DNA from: Bog-473 sp963726135 | GTDB lineage: Bacteria; Actinomycetota; Acidimicrobiia; Acidimicrobiales; RAAP-2 | Assembly (NCBI GenBank): GCA_963726135.1 | Contig: CAVSBE010000008.1 | Location: 496,001-560,000, forward strand | Reading direction: 5' to 3' | Length of the DNA: 64,000 nt | Shown here: in pieces, positions 8,796-17,274 of the stretch | Position numbering within the stretch: position 1 is the first letter of the stretch | Layout of the letters: each line of letters starts with the position of its first letter | Program-made: the position numbers and the translations under genes | Notes under the pieces: generated by a model | Told to the model about the DNA's origin: nothing | The model's input: only the letters and a program-made list of their open reading frames with translations | Databases searched by the model: none

Positions 8796-10386
8796 ATGGC
8801 GTATCACCCTTCGGGCTTTTGCGATCGCAGCAGACAGGTGGCTGCCTTCCTTGTGAGTATCGGGCTCGCTGCGAGCTGCTTCGTCGTTCCTTGGTTTGCC
8901 TCGACCGCCAACGCTTCCACGCCGGTGGTCACCAACTACACCGGAACGGGCATCAGCGATCCGGATGGGATCACTGCCGGCCCGGACGGCGCCTTGTGGT
9001 TCACCAACAACGGAACGGCGGCTCCATCGGGAGCATCACCACGGGAGGAGTGGTCACCTTCCACCCCGGAAACGCCGAGACGGCCGGGCTGCAAGGGATC
9101 GCCGCCGGCCCGGACGGCGCCTTATGGTTTACCAACGGAGACAACTCCATCGGGCGCATCACGACGGGAGGGTCAATCACCAACTATCACCGCCCGGGCC
9201 TCAGAAATCCGCAAGGGATCACCTCCGGCCCGGACGGCGCCTTGTGGTTCACCAACCTCGGTAACCCCGTGCCGAAGATCTTTACACCGCGTCGATCGGG
9301 CGCATCACGACGGCAGGGGTCGTCACCAACTACACCGGAACGGGCATCAGCGCTCCGGAGGGGATCGCCACTGGCCCGGACGACGCTTTGTGGTTCACCA
9401 ACGGAAAGCTCCATCGGGCGCATCACGACGGCAGGGGTCGTCACCAACTACACCGGAACGGGCATCAGCGCTCCGGTCGGGATCACCGTCGGCCCGGACG
9501 GCGCCTTGTGGTTCACCAACAACGGAAACGGCTCCATCGGCCGCATCACGACGGGGGGGGTCGTCACCAACTACACCGGAACGGGCATCAGCAATCCGAA
9601 AGGGATCGCCGCCGGCCCGGACGACGCCTTGTGGTTCACCAACACGGAAACAACTCCATCGGGCGCATCACGACGGGTGGGGTCGTGACCAACTACACCG
9701 GAACGGGCATCAGCGATCCGCAAGGGATCGCCGCCGGCCCGGACGGGGCATTGTGGTTCACCAACTACGGAAACGACTCCATCGGGCGCATCACCACCGG
9801 GTCCAACCCCCCCCAACCACGAGCATTCTTATCCCTTCAAATGGGGCGAAGCTGTCCGGTCGACCACCCTCGATGCTTCCGCCTCAAACGCCACCAGCGT
9901 CGAGTTCCGGCTTTTCGGCGGCATCCTACGGCTATAACGCCCCGGTGCTCTGTGCGGCGAAGCTGACCTACTACGGATGGGTGTGCAACTGGGACACTAC
10001 GACGGTCCCCAACGGTTCGTACACCCTGTTATCTGAGGCCTTCGGCGCGGGTGGAAGCACATTCAGTTCGGGCGTCAGTATCACCGTCGAACAATCCACC
10101 GCCGACGACGAGCATTCTCCTCCCTTCAAATGGGGCGACGCTGTCTGGATCGACCACCCTCGATGCTTCCGCCTCAAACGCCACCAGCGTCGAGTTCCTG
10201 CTCTTCGGCGGCTCCTACGGCTATAACGCCCCGGTGCTCTGTACGGCGACGCTGACCTACTTCGGATGGCTGTGCGGCTGGAACACCAGGACGGTCCCCA
10301 ACGGCTCGTACGTCTTAGTCTCTGAGGCTTCGGACTCGGCTGGGAGCACATTCAGTTCGGGCGTCAGTATCATGGTCAAGAACTAA
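8796..10386 (+). pseudogene. Secreted seven-bladed propeller (Vgb/streptogramin-lyase-like) with two Ig-like modules, frameshifted
   Basis: ATG 8796 gives MAYHPSGFCDRS, then a signal sequence (VAAFLVSIGLAASCFVVPWF) ending near ANAS. From about 8930 to 9800 there are seven copies of a roughly 40-residue repeat: TNYTGTGIS-x-P-x-GI-x-GPDGALWFTN followed by IGRITTGG. This is the blade signature of virginiamycin B lyase-type beta-propellers, and seven copies would close a propeller. Two C-terminal modules (about 9815-10095 and 10096-10383) share the start P(T)TSI-L-PSNGA and the end GW-x-C-x-W-x-TVPNGSY and resemble the Ig-like modules of the preceding gene. Repeats sit in all three frames, so at least six indels are present. 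Streptogramin lyase activity is not implied; most such secreted repeats have unknown ligands. Confidence 0.65.
8930..9800 (+). repeat. Seven tandem about 120-bp units encoding propeller blades
   Basis: Unit starts are near 8930, 9045, 9175, 9325, 9442, 9560 and 9682. Five units share ctacaccggaacgggcatca almost exactly; the units at 9045 and 9175 are more diverged. Near-identity of the later units implies recent duplication or gene conversion. Confidence 0.7.
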
Positions 10387-10442
10387 CAGACAGGTCGTCG
10401 ATCTCGACGTAGCAACAGGCTTCGTTGAACACAGGCAGGGCA

Positions 10443-10459
10443 CTGCCCCAGTTCGCCGG
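10443..10459 (+). repeat. Intergenic GC-rich repeat, site 6
   Basis: ctgccccagttcgccgg in the 135-bp gap between the convergent propeller gene and the response regulator. It is close to the site at 21854. Confidence 0.5.
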
Positions 10460-10521
10460 AACGGGAGCGGATCCCGCAATAGCGATCGGTCGGCCGCGGG
10501 CAACCGGGTCGGGCCGAAGCG

Positions 10522-11163
10522 TCAACCGACGAGACCACGACGATGCGCGTAGGCGACGGCCTGAGAGCGGTCCCGGCTGCCCGTCTTGGCGAAGATTCGA
10601 TTGACGTGGGTCTTGACGGTGGCCTCACTCACGAAGAGGTCCCTCGCGATCTCGGCATTCGAGCGCCCGGCGGCGATCAGACGGAGGACCTCGGCCTCTC
10701 GCTCGGTCAGGCCGTCCGGCAGGGGACCACTCCGGCCCCCGCTCCGGGCAAGGTCGCCACGTCCACGAGTCGGGCCTGGACCGCCGGGTCAAGGACCGCT
10801 TGGCCTGAGGCGGCAGCTTCGAGGGCACGGCCGATGTGATCCCGGCCGGCGTCCTTGGTGAGGTATCCGATCGCCCCCGCCCGCAGCGCCCCGACGATGG
10901 ACTCGTCGTCGGCATAGGTGGTGAGCACCACCACTTGGGTTTCGGGATGGTCGGCGCGGATGCGCCTCGTCGCCTCGACCCCGTCCACCCGGGGCATGCG
11001 CAGGTCCATGAGCACGACTTCCGGGGACACCGCGGCGACCAGGTCGACCGCCTCTTCACCGTCGGAGGCGGACCCGACCACCTCGATTCCCGGGCATGGT
11101 CTCCAGCGACGTGACCAGACCCTCGCGGACGACTGTCTGGTCGTCGACCACGACGACTCTCAC
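10522..11163 (-). CDS. NarL/FixJ-type response regulator (two frameshifts)
   Basis: The GTG at 11163 gives VRVVVVDDQTVVREGLVTSL, a receiver-domain N-terminus with the acidic pair DD. After a shift near 11090 comes IEVVGSASDGEEAVDL, then VVLMDLRMPRVDGVEATR, holding the phospho-accepting Asp (LMDLRMP), and later VVVLTTYADD and GYLTKDAG with the conserved Thr and Lys. After a second shift near 10730 comes the LuxR helix-turn-helix: LTEREAEVLRLIAAGRSNAE, IARDLFVSEATVKTHVNRIF, ending AYAHRRGLVG. Reconstructed length is about 213 residues, normal for the family. The start overlaps the kinase stop by 4 bp (GTGA), so the two are translationally coupled cognate partners. Target genes unknown. Confidence 0.8.
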
Positions 11164-12390
11164 ACCGGCACCGCCACCTGGACGGTCCAACCCAGCGCGC
11201 TCGGCTCGGCCACGACCTGGCCACCCAACAGCTCGATCCGCTCGCGCATGCCTTGCAGGCCGAAGCCACCGCCCGTCGTCTTCAACTCGCTTGCGACGGC
11301 GTCAGGGCAGAGCCCGTTGGTGACCGTGAGGGTCGTCGATTGCGGGTCGAAGTCGAGACGGATCGACACCGGTGCCCCGGGTGCGTGCTTGCGGGCATTG
11401 GTGACTGCCTCCTGCGCGGCGCGATAGAGGGCCAGTCCGGCGTCGGCTGCGAGTGGACGGGGCGCACCGGTCACGATCAGCTCAGCGCCGTCACGAGCGG
11501 CCAACGACGCCAGCTGCTCGGCCAGAGCCACCGGCTCGTCGCGCAGTGCGTGCACCGCCTGGCGCGTCTCCTCCAGCCCCTGGACGGCGAGCCGCCGAGC
11601 CTGTTGGACCAGCTCGCGCGCCTTGTCGAGTCATCGCCGCTCTCCAAGAGCGCGTCGGCGGCGTCCAGTTGGACCGACAGGGCCCCCAGGGAGTGCGCCA
11701 GCACGTCGTGGACCTCACGTCCGATTCGGTTGCGTTCGGCCAGCGCGGCCGCTCGATCCCGCTCGGCGTCGGCCCGGACCCGCTCGGCCAGAAGCTGCTC
11801 GGCCTGAAACGTCCGCTCCACGTATTGGCGGCGGCTGGCGCCGACCATGAGCCCGACGACCACCGAGATCGCGCCCTCGGCGACGAGGACGGTGGGAGCG
11901 CCCAGCGCCAACGTGGCCACCACCAGCGCGCCAACTCCGATCGCTCCCACGCCCGATGCCGGGAGTCCCTCGAAGGCGATCCCGGCAGCCGAGTCCGGCG
12001 ACGGCTATGAAGGTGATGGCAATGGGCGCGAACGCCGCGAGGGCGCCCCCCGACGCAGCCAGGAGGGCAAGGAAGCACCACGTCATGCGGCCCGGGGCTC
12101 GGCGCCGACGGCTGGCCATCCAGCCCAGCCAGCCGATCCCGGCGCCGACCATCAGCACCGCCTCCACCGGGTGGTCGGCCCGCACCCCGCTCGGTGGCGG
12201 CTGGTGCGCTGCGGCCCACAGGAGTCCGGCGAGTGCCGCGAGGCGAGCGGCGCTGAGCAAGCGCTCTGTCCTCGTCCCAAGCTGGGCTCGGAGTTGGGAT
12301 GCCAGCCCCACGGACACGATGATCCCACTCGCGCCGATTCCCGCGCCTCCGAGCGTCAGGCCGCCGCCGGGGACCGGAGGAGCCCGCCAC
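11160..12390 (-). CDS. Membrane sensor histidine kinase (HisKA_3 type), frameshifted
   Basis: The N-terminal part has about five hydrophobic segments (for example ASGIIVSVGLASQLRAQ, VEAVLMVGAGIGWLGWMA, WCFLALLAASGGALAAF). A linker rich in Ala and Glu follows, then the dimerisation/phosphoacceptor helix RNRIGREVHDVLAHSLGALS with the histidine in EVHD. The ATPase part shows ALYRAAQEAVTNARKHAPGA (N box) and GGGFGLQGMRERIELLGG (G box). Shifts lie near 12370, 11990 and 11640. GTG 12390 is the best start candidate and lies inside the 3' end of the upstream membrane protein gene. The kinase is followed by its regulator with a 4-bp overlap. The signal sensed is unknown; the lack of a large extracellular loop suggests a membrane or intramembrane stimulus. 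Confidence 0.75.
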
Positions 12391-12886
12391 GCTCGATGAC
12401 GGCGCCCGTGCGGCGAGTCTTGAGGTACAGGACGCCGGTACGGCTGGCCACCTCGGCCATCGCCATCAGGACGAACGCCGCCCCCCAGGCCGCTCCAGAG
12501 GTGATGTGGTGGAGGGCGCTGAATCGGGCGACGGTAGCCTGCCCGCCGTGGCCCACCCACAGGGCAAAGCCCATGCGGGCTCCGATGCCGAGCACCCACA
12601 GCACGGCCGCCACCAGCCCTGCCTTGGCGAAGGCGCTGGCCCCGTCACGCCGGACCGTGGTCAACAGCCCCGCCCCGGCTCCCAGGGCGGAGCCCACGGC
12701 GGCGAATCCGATGATCAGCACGAGGTCGTTGCCTGCGGTGGGGATGGCGTGGAGGAACTGGGCGGCCACGAAGACCGTGGCCACCAACGGGAACAGCAGA
12801 CGGGCCCGGGTGACCTTGTGCCCCCGGATCTGGAGGACGACCAAGGCGATGAGGGCAATGTTCATGAGGTAATCGGTGGTTGTCAT
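12356..12886 (-). CDS. Polytopic membrane protein, possibly DUF1453/CcdC-like, linked to two-component system
   Basis: Intact 176-residue frame from ATG 12886 (MTTTDYLMNIALIALVVLQI); another ATG lies 18 bp upstream at 12904. Five or so membrane helices are evident (LLFPLVATVFVAAQFL, LVLIIGFAAVGSALGAGAG, AGLVAAVLWVLGIGARMGF, ITSGAAWGAAFVLMAMAEV). Short connecting loops and an Arg-rich cytoplasmic face (IRGHKVTRARLL) resemble DUF1453/CcdC-type proteins, but this is tentative. The 3' end overlaps the start of the histidine kinase gene by about 35 bp, so the three genes form one operon. That arrangement suggests the membrane protein is regulated with the kinase or modulates it. Confidence 0.65.
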   Translation of the reverse strand: MTTTDYLMNIALIALVVLQIRGHKVTRARLLFPLVATVFVAAQFLHAIPTAGNDLVLIIGFAAVGSALGAGAGLLTTVRRDGASAFAKAGLVAAVLWVLGIGARMGFALWVGHGGQATVARFSALHHITSGAAWGAAFVLMAMAEVASRTGVLYLKTRRTGAVIERGGLLRSPAAA

Positions 12887-12904
12887 GTTTCCAGTGTCTG
12901 ACAT

Positions 12905-13241
12905 CGGTGGCCGGCCGGCGTCAGCCCACGGGTGGATCCCAGGGTGGATTGCCTCTCCACCTTGGCGACCGCTGACGACCTGGGTGTGGCGGGTCCCAGG
13001 GCGCGTCCTCAAGCCGAGCGTTAGGTGGCAAACCCAAACGGCCCGGTCCATGCGTTCTCGAAGCGAGAGGTGCCCCGGTACGCCGGCACTGTGGGGCACT
13101 CCGGCACGACGTGGATAGGGAGCCAAGGAACTCCGGATCGGCACAACAGGGTCTCGGTGGAGCACGCGATTGGGCAGTCTGCTTCCCAAATCTCAAACTT
13201 GTTCAGAAGGGGCGCCGAGCTGGGCGGGGACAGATCAGCGT
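12905..13241. other. Spacer holding one perfect-arm inverted repeat, otherwise nothing seen
   Basis: This is the promoter region for the leftward membrane protein-kinase-regulator operon. It contains repeat site 7 (13070-13099). The 3' end of the leftward acetyltransferase gene reaches 13242. Confidence 0.4.
13070..13099 (+). repeat. Intergenic GC-rich repeat, site 7, with perfect 7-bp inverted arms
   Basis: gtgcccc at 13070-13076 pairs with ggggcac at 13093-13099; the core ccggtacgccgg (13075-13086) is itself nearly palindromic. This is the clearest copy of the spacer repeat and suggests a stem-loop or a protein-binding/transposition end. The following bases (tccggcacgacgtgg) also resemble the site at 2221. 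Confidence 0.6.
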
Positions 13242-14152
13242 CTAGAAGTACCAGCCCGAAGGGATCCAGGGGACCGGGACGGCCATGCCGTCAACGAACA
13301 AGGACCCGCGTATCTGCGCCGTGAGACGCGCCTGATGGAGTACGTCGAACGCCCACTGCTGGGCAGCGGTGAGCCCGTGGACCAGGATTTGTCCCTCGGA
13401 GCCGGCGAGGAACCGCCACAGGAGGACGGCGGCTGTCTGCTCGTCAGTTGCCCCCAGCATGACCAGTCGGTCCGGGTGCCAAAGCACCCACCCTCGCCCG
13501 GGGTCGCTGTCCACCACGTCAATGCGGCAACGCCCGTCACTCAGCGCGAACGCCACGTCCTCGGTACGCGAACGGCCCAGTTGTGCCTCCACCTCGGCCA
13601 CCAATTCGAGGTCCCCCTCATCGCCATCCCGACCGGGCAAGAGGGTGGGATGGCCCGACGGTCGGGTTGGCCTCCCATCTCGGCCGTCGGGTGCATGGCC
13701 AGTCCGGCCAGGAAGTAGCGGCGCATGGCCCGGGGGTCGGGCGAGGACTGGATCATGCGCTGGGTGGCGCCGGCGGCGTAGCCCATGGCCGCCTCGAGGA
13801 GTCGCCCGCCCACTCCCCGGCTCTGGAATTCTGGGTGGACGAACAGCATGGACAGCCCCCAGAAGCTCTCCCGTCGGACAGACTCGGCAACGCCCACCAC
13901 CCGCCCTTCCGAGACCGCCACCCAGGCTCCGGGCCCGTCGCGCTGCACGAAATGGGCATGGCCCACGCGGCTGACCTCCAACTGGGCGTCGCTCGGTGGG
14001 GTGCGCGGCGGGAGCTGACCCGCTTCTGCCTGCGCGGCATCGGCGGCCTTGACCACGGCCATCGTCGCTTCGACGTCGTCGAGGGCCATGGGTCGCAGGT
14101 CCCACGCCGCAGCGTCGCCGGTCGCGCCACGCGGGGATGTCACGCTATCCAT
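13242..14152 (-). CDS. GNAT-family acetyltransferase with C-terminal extension (one frameshift)
   Basis: ATG 14152 gives MDSVTSPRGATGDAAAWDLR, then LDDVEATMAVVKAADAAQAE. The acetyl-CoA-binding core is clear: GAWVAVSEGRVVGVAE, SMLFVHPEFQSRGVGGRLLE (R/Q-x-x-G-x-G/A motif) and MRRYFLAGLAMHP. After a shift near 13640 the frame continues VEAQLGRSRTEDVAF, DVVDSDPGRGWVLWHPDRLV and ends VPVPWIPSGWYF. The second half looks like a degenerate second GNAT-like domain, as in two-domain GNAT proteins of about 300 residues. The substrate is not predictable. No operon partner; repeat sites lie in both flanking spacers. Confidence 0.7.
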
Positions 14153-14305
14153 GGCCCCATGCTGGCACGCCGTCCACCTGACCCGCCTTGCGTCCCAGCC
14201 CAAGGCTTGCCGACGGGCTACCTCGGTCACATGGCTACAACGTCGGCCATCACCGCGTTTTAGTAACCCTGTTCGGATCTCCGGCGACGCTGACATCTGA
14301 AGAGG

Positions 14306-14322
14306 GTGCCCCCTACCGCCGG
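14306..14322 (+). repeat. Intergenic GC-rich repeat, site 8
   Basis: gtgccccctaccgccgg, 35 bp before the serine-hydrolase fragment. Confidence 0.45.
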
Positions 14323-14356
14323 CTCGAGGATGGTCACGGGCGTAGCGTGAACTTGC

Positions 14357-14870
14357 ATGCGCAGGTCGGTCGGCGTTGTGCACAACTGGCAGCTCGTTCG
14401 GGTCGATGGTGATGCGGCGGTGATGAACGCGGCGTCGCTCGTGAAGCAGGTCATCGCTCACCTGGCGCTTGAGTTCATCGAGGACCTCGATGAACCCGTC
14501 CTCGGCGACATCACGGTACGCCACGTGCTCTCTCACACCACTGGGCTTCCAAACTGGCGCCCAGATGGACAACCTCTCGAGCCACTACGCCCACCTGGCC
14601 AGCGCTGGGGCTACTCCGGCGAAGGCTTCGTTCTGCTCCAAGAGCACCTCCAACGGCGCACCGGTGTGCCGATCGCCACGCTTGCCACAGACCGGGTCTT
14701 CGGACCCCTCGGCATGGACCAAGCAGTCTCGCCGATCCTGAACCCGGCTTTCACGGCTACCGGCCCCTCTTGACAACCGCTGCCGATTACGGGCGCTTCC
14801 TAGCCCACGTACTCCGACTCGACGATGCGCGCTGGCAGCCGCTTTGGCACATTGATGACGAGCTCGCCTC
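14357..14870 (+). pseudogene. Serine hydrolase (beta-lactamase class C/PBP-like) fragment
   Basis: A frame from 14357 contains ASLVKQV (the S-x-x-K catalytic motif), VRHVLSHTTGLPNW (conserved HxLxHTSGL element), PPGQRWGYSGEGFVLL (the Y-S/N-x motif) and GVPIATLATDRVFGPLGMD, all in the order of class C beta-lactamase-like esterases/peptidases. After a shift near 14770 comes LTTAADYGRFLAHVLRLDDA and PLWHIDDELA. The homology then stops abruptly at about 14870, where a methyltransferase fragment on the other strand begins. The N-terminal region is also shorter than usual and the C-terminal third, with the K/H-x-G motif, is missing. This is a truncated remnant, not only a sequencing artefact. Confidence 0.6.
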
Positions 14871-14871
14871 C

Positions 14872-15190
14872 CGCTCGCCCAGATCAACCAGACGAAGGGC
14901 ATCGGCCACCAAAAATCGCGCCTTGACACCCCGCTCGGTGGCCTTCGTCATTGCCAATTCGATGGCCTTCGCCGAGAGGTCGACTCCCACCACTTCGTGG
15001 CCGAGTGAGGCCGCCAGAAATGCGTGCTCACCGGTGCCGCAACCCGGATCGAGCACTCTTCCAACCAGGTCCCCGGCCTTGGCCAAGCGGTCGATTGCTG
15101 GCTGGGGTCGCCCGATGTCCCATGCAGGTGGTTTCTCAGATGCATAGATGGCATCGAAATCGTGACTTCGGTCGTCGCTCGGGCTAGGTC
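14872..15190 (-). pseudogene. Class I SAM-dependent methyltransferase fragment (3'-truncated)
   Basis: Read on the minus strand, the frame runs SDDRSHDFDAIYASEKPPAW, then DIGRPQPAIDRLAKAGDLVG, RVLDPGCGTGEHAFLAA (the glycine-rich SAM-binding motif I), HEVVGVDLSAKAIELA (acidic motif II) and ARFLVADALRLVDLGE. The homology ends there at about 14872, where the serine-hydrolase fragment of the other strand begins. A complete enzyme of this type would have about 100 further residues. No convincing start codon is seen upstream of the DFDAIY motif; the 5' limit given is approximate. It probably belongs to the same rearrangement that truncated its neighbour. Confidence 0.6.
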
Positions 15191-15397
15191 CTTGGTCAAC
15201 GGCGGAACGAACTCTCCGAAACGCGAGGCCTGGCTTCCCAGTAGTGAGTCATGTGACGCACCAGCGCCAACTATGACGAGGAGCCCAGCGCCGTAATCGA
15301 TTTCCATCGGCCTCGTCTCGTTGACAAACCGTTGACAGGTGCAACATTCGGAGTTGCCTACCGAGGATGTGCGTTTCCCCCACCTGCATCTTCTGCG
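15191..15397. other. tRNA 3' flank with repeated GTTGACA
   Basis: Contains cgttgacaaaccgttgacagg at about 15319-15339, two direct copies of GTTGACA 11 bp apart. They lie 60-80 bp from the tRNA/att core on the side opposite the element and could be integrase or excisionase binding sites, or -35-like boxes. No gene seen. Confidence 0.3.
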
Positions 15398-15472
15398 TCG
15401 GGCTGCCGGGATTTGAACCCGGGACCTCTTGACCCCCAGTCAAGCGCGCTAACCAAGCTGCGCCACAGCCCG
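15398..15472 (-). tRNA. tRNA-Pro (anticodon GGG)
   Basis: On the minus strand the sequence folds into a complete cloverleaf. Acceptor CGGGCTG pairs with CAGCCCG, with discriminator A. D-arm GCGC/GCGC, anticodon stem CTTGA/TCAAG around loop CTGGGGG (anticodon GGG), T-stem CCGGG/CCCGG around TTCAAAT. CCA is not encoded. It decodes CCC/CCU proline codons. Its 5' half up to and including the anticodon-loop Gs is duplicated at 23651-23691, marking this gene as the integration target of the element to its right. Confidence 0.95.
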
Positions 15473-15473
15473 T
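15433..15473 (-). other. Left attachment site (att core within tRNA-Pro)
   Basis: 41 bp identical to 23651-23691. The block covers the 5' half of the tRNA (acceptor 5' strand, D-arm, anticodon stem 5' strand and loop) plus one upstream base. Crossover probably occurred in the anticodon-loop region, as for many tyrosine integrases. Unusually, the identity extends to the tRNA 5' end rather than the 3' end. Confidence 0.75.
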
Positions 15474-15523
15474 TCCAGGTGAGCGCCCTGAAATGCCTTC
15501 AGAGTCTTCACCCGAAATGGTCA

Positions 15524-15545
15524 TTTGCTAACGCCTTGCTAACAA
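15524..15545 (+). promoter_or_regulatory. Candidate arm-type integrase-binding sites, left end
   Basis: tttgctaacgccttgctaac: two direct GCTAAC copies 11 bp apart, about 50 bp inside the left att core. The same motif pair, 12 bp apart and in the same orientation, lies inside the right end. Confidence 0.45.
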
Positions 15546-15592
15546 GGCCCTCTCAATCGACCACGCGAGAGGCTACTCAGTTCCGTCAACCC

Positions 15593-15922
15593 CTACGCAA
15601 CCGCCCCACGCCGCATCGCCCGCCGCTGCATCGGTGAGGTTCCGCCCCACAGGCCGACAGTGAGACCGTAGGCCAGGGCCGTCTCGAGGCACTCCTGCCG
15701 GACTGCGCAACCCCGCACAGAGCTCCCGGGCCGACTCCTCGTAGTGCCCTCGGTGGCGGACGATGAACTGCTCGGTGCCCATGCCCCTACAGGCGGCCTC
15801 ACGGTGCCAGGCCGGCCGGTTGACGAGCTCGGCCAGGAGGGCCCCAACATCGGGCGGTTCGGGGGCCAGCGACGCGTCGGACGGCTTCTGAGGCGCCCGA
15901 CTAACGAGAGACCCTGCCCCAT
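15593..15922 (-). CDS. WhiB-like iron-sulfur transcription factor (one frameshift)
   Basis: The conserved pieces are RPAWHREAACRGMGTEQF, then YEESARELC, then (after a one-base shift in a GGGG run near 15712) GCAVRQECLETALAYGLTVG and LWGGTSPMQRRAMRR. Four cysteines in the order C...C-x2-C...C coordinate the [4Fe-4S] cluster of WhiB proteins, and L/VWGGTS is the family turn before the basic DNA-binding tail. Length is about 95-105 residues. The start is uncertain, because the insertion sequence lies directly upstream and the open frame continues into its transposase. ATG 15922 is in the frame of the C-terminal half. WhiB factors act in redox or developmental control in actinobacteria; the regulon of this one is unknown. 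Confidence 0.7.
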   Translation of the reverse strand: MGQGLSLVGRLRSRPTRRWPPNRPMLGPSWPSSSTGRPGTVRPPVGAWAPSSSSSATEGTTRSRPGSSVRGCAVRQECLETALAYGLTVGLWGGTSPMQRRAMRRGAVA

Positions 15923-15936
15923 ATCGGCTGCGTCCA

Positions 15937-17153
15937 CAAGGGGTCAACGCAACAGCCTCGGCGAACGCCCGAGATGGTGTCATCCAGCCGAGTGTCTGTC
16001 GAGGCCTCGTGTTGAGCGAGCGGGCGATGGCATCAAGCTCTCGCTGGGTGGCTTGGGAGAGATCTGAAGCCTTCGGCAAGTACTGGCGGAGCAGCCCGTT
16101 GGTGTTCTCGTTGCTCCCGCGCTGCCAAGGGCTCTTGGGGTCGCAGAAGTAGACCTGCACTCCGGTGTCGATTGTGAACTGGACGTGTTGGGCCATTTCG
16201 CACCCTTGATCCCAAGTGATCGAGCGTCGCAGTTGGGCGGGCAGGGTCAAGACGCGTTTGGTCATGGCCTGGCGGACCGCTTCGGCGTTGTGACCGTTGG
16301 GCAGCTTGAGCAAGATGACGTAGCGGCTGTGGCGCTCGACAAGGGTGCCAATCGAGGTCATCTTCTTGCCGAAGATCAGGTCGCCCTCCCAGTGACCCGG
16401 CACGGCTCGATCCTTCACCTCGGCTGGTCGTTCCGAGATCATCACCATGTTCTTGATCTTGCCTGCTCCAATGTGATTGGCCTTGACGTAGGTCTTGGGC
16501 CGGCGCATGGCGCGACCACTGCGCAGACACGTATGGAGCTCTTTGCGCAGCGCTCCACGGCTCTGGACGAAGAGCGACTCGTAGATGGTCTCGTGGGACA
16601 CCTGCATCTCCGGGCGATCGGGGTACTCGAGAGCCAACCACGCCGAGATCTGCTGGGGCGACCATCTGGACTCGAGCTTGCGCTCGACCACCCTTCGGAG
16701 CCGGCGGCAGCTGGGCAAGCTTGGCCCGCTTGGGTCGCAGCGCCCTCCGGCACGCCGCCCGATCGGCCACCAGGGCCCGGTACTTCTTGGGGCCACCGTT
16801 GGCGTTGACCTCTCGGCACACCGTCGAAGGTGAGCGACCCAGGGTCGTGGCGATGGCGCGAACGGAGTGACCCGCGGCCAGGCCCCGCGAGATCTCCTCG
16901 CGTTCTTCGAGGGACAACCGCAGCTCAGAACGCTCCCGAGCACTCGGACGCTTCCCTCCGGTGCCCGAAAGGAACTTGCGCAAGGACACGGGCTGAGGGC
17001 CCAGATGCCTGGCAATGCGCTTCACGGGTACTCCCGCCTCACGCATATCCCAGATGGTCTGCTTCTCAGCCTCGCTGAATCGCCTCACAACCCAACCTCC
17101 TGATCGACGGAATCAATGTCCGCCAATCAGGCTGGTGTTGCAACGACCCCTTG
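15937..17153 (-). mobile_element. IS30-family insertion sequence
   Basis: About 1.22 kb with imperfect 18-bp inverted ends: caaggggtcaacgcaaca at 15937-15954, and its counterpart tgttgcaacgaccccttg at 17136-17153 (15-16 of 18 positions match). It contains one transposase gene on the minus strand. No target-site duplication could be confirmed: flanks are tcca on the left and aggg on the right. Size, end structure and transposase type all fit IS30. Confidence 0.75.
15945..17088 (-). CDS. IS30-family transposase (one frameshift)
   Basis: ATG 17088 gives MRRFSEAEKQTIWDMREAGV with an N-terminal helix-turn-helix, then a second one (ISRGLAAGHSVRAIATTLGR, PSTVCREVNANGG) typical of IS30. After a shift near 16690 come WSPQQISAWLALEYP and VSHETIYESLF. 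The DDE catalytic core follows: GHWEGDLIFG (first D), TWDQGCEMAQH (second D) and PWQRGSNENTNGLLRQYLPK (E). The C-terminus is TLGWMTPSRAFAEAVA. The frame then runs straight through the terminal inverted repeat into the whiB-like gene without a stop, so the annotated end is where family similarity ends. Whether a fusion is produced depends on whether nearby indels are real. Confidence 0.8.
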
Positions 17154-17274
17154 AGGGCACACCGGGTCGGTGGGACGTTGGCGGCGAAGACGAATGACGC
17201 CTTTCCGACGAACTATTGGCACCTTAAGATGAGTACTCGGTCGTCACTTTGAGGTTCGACCGGCGCATCGTCCA

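Noticed and set aside
8796..10386. Streptogramin resistance gene (vgb)
   Set aside because: The repeats match the fold, but the protein is exported and carries Ig-like modules, and catalytic residues could not be identified; a resistance role is not supported.
12356..13189. Longer version of the membrane protein starting at 13189
   Set aside because: The extra N-terminal 100 residues lack coding character and run over the inverted repeat at 13070; ATG 12886 directly precedes the first helix.
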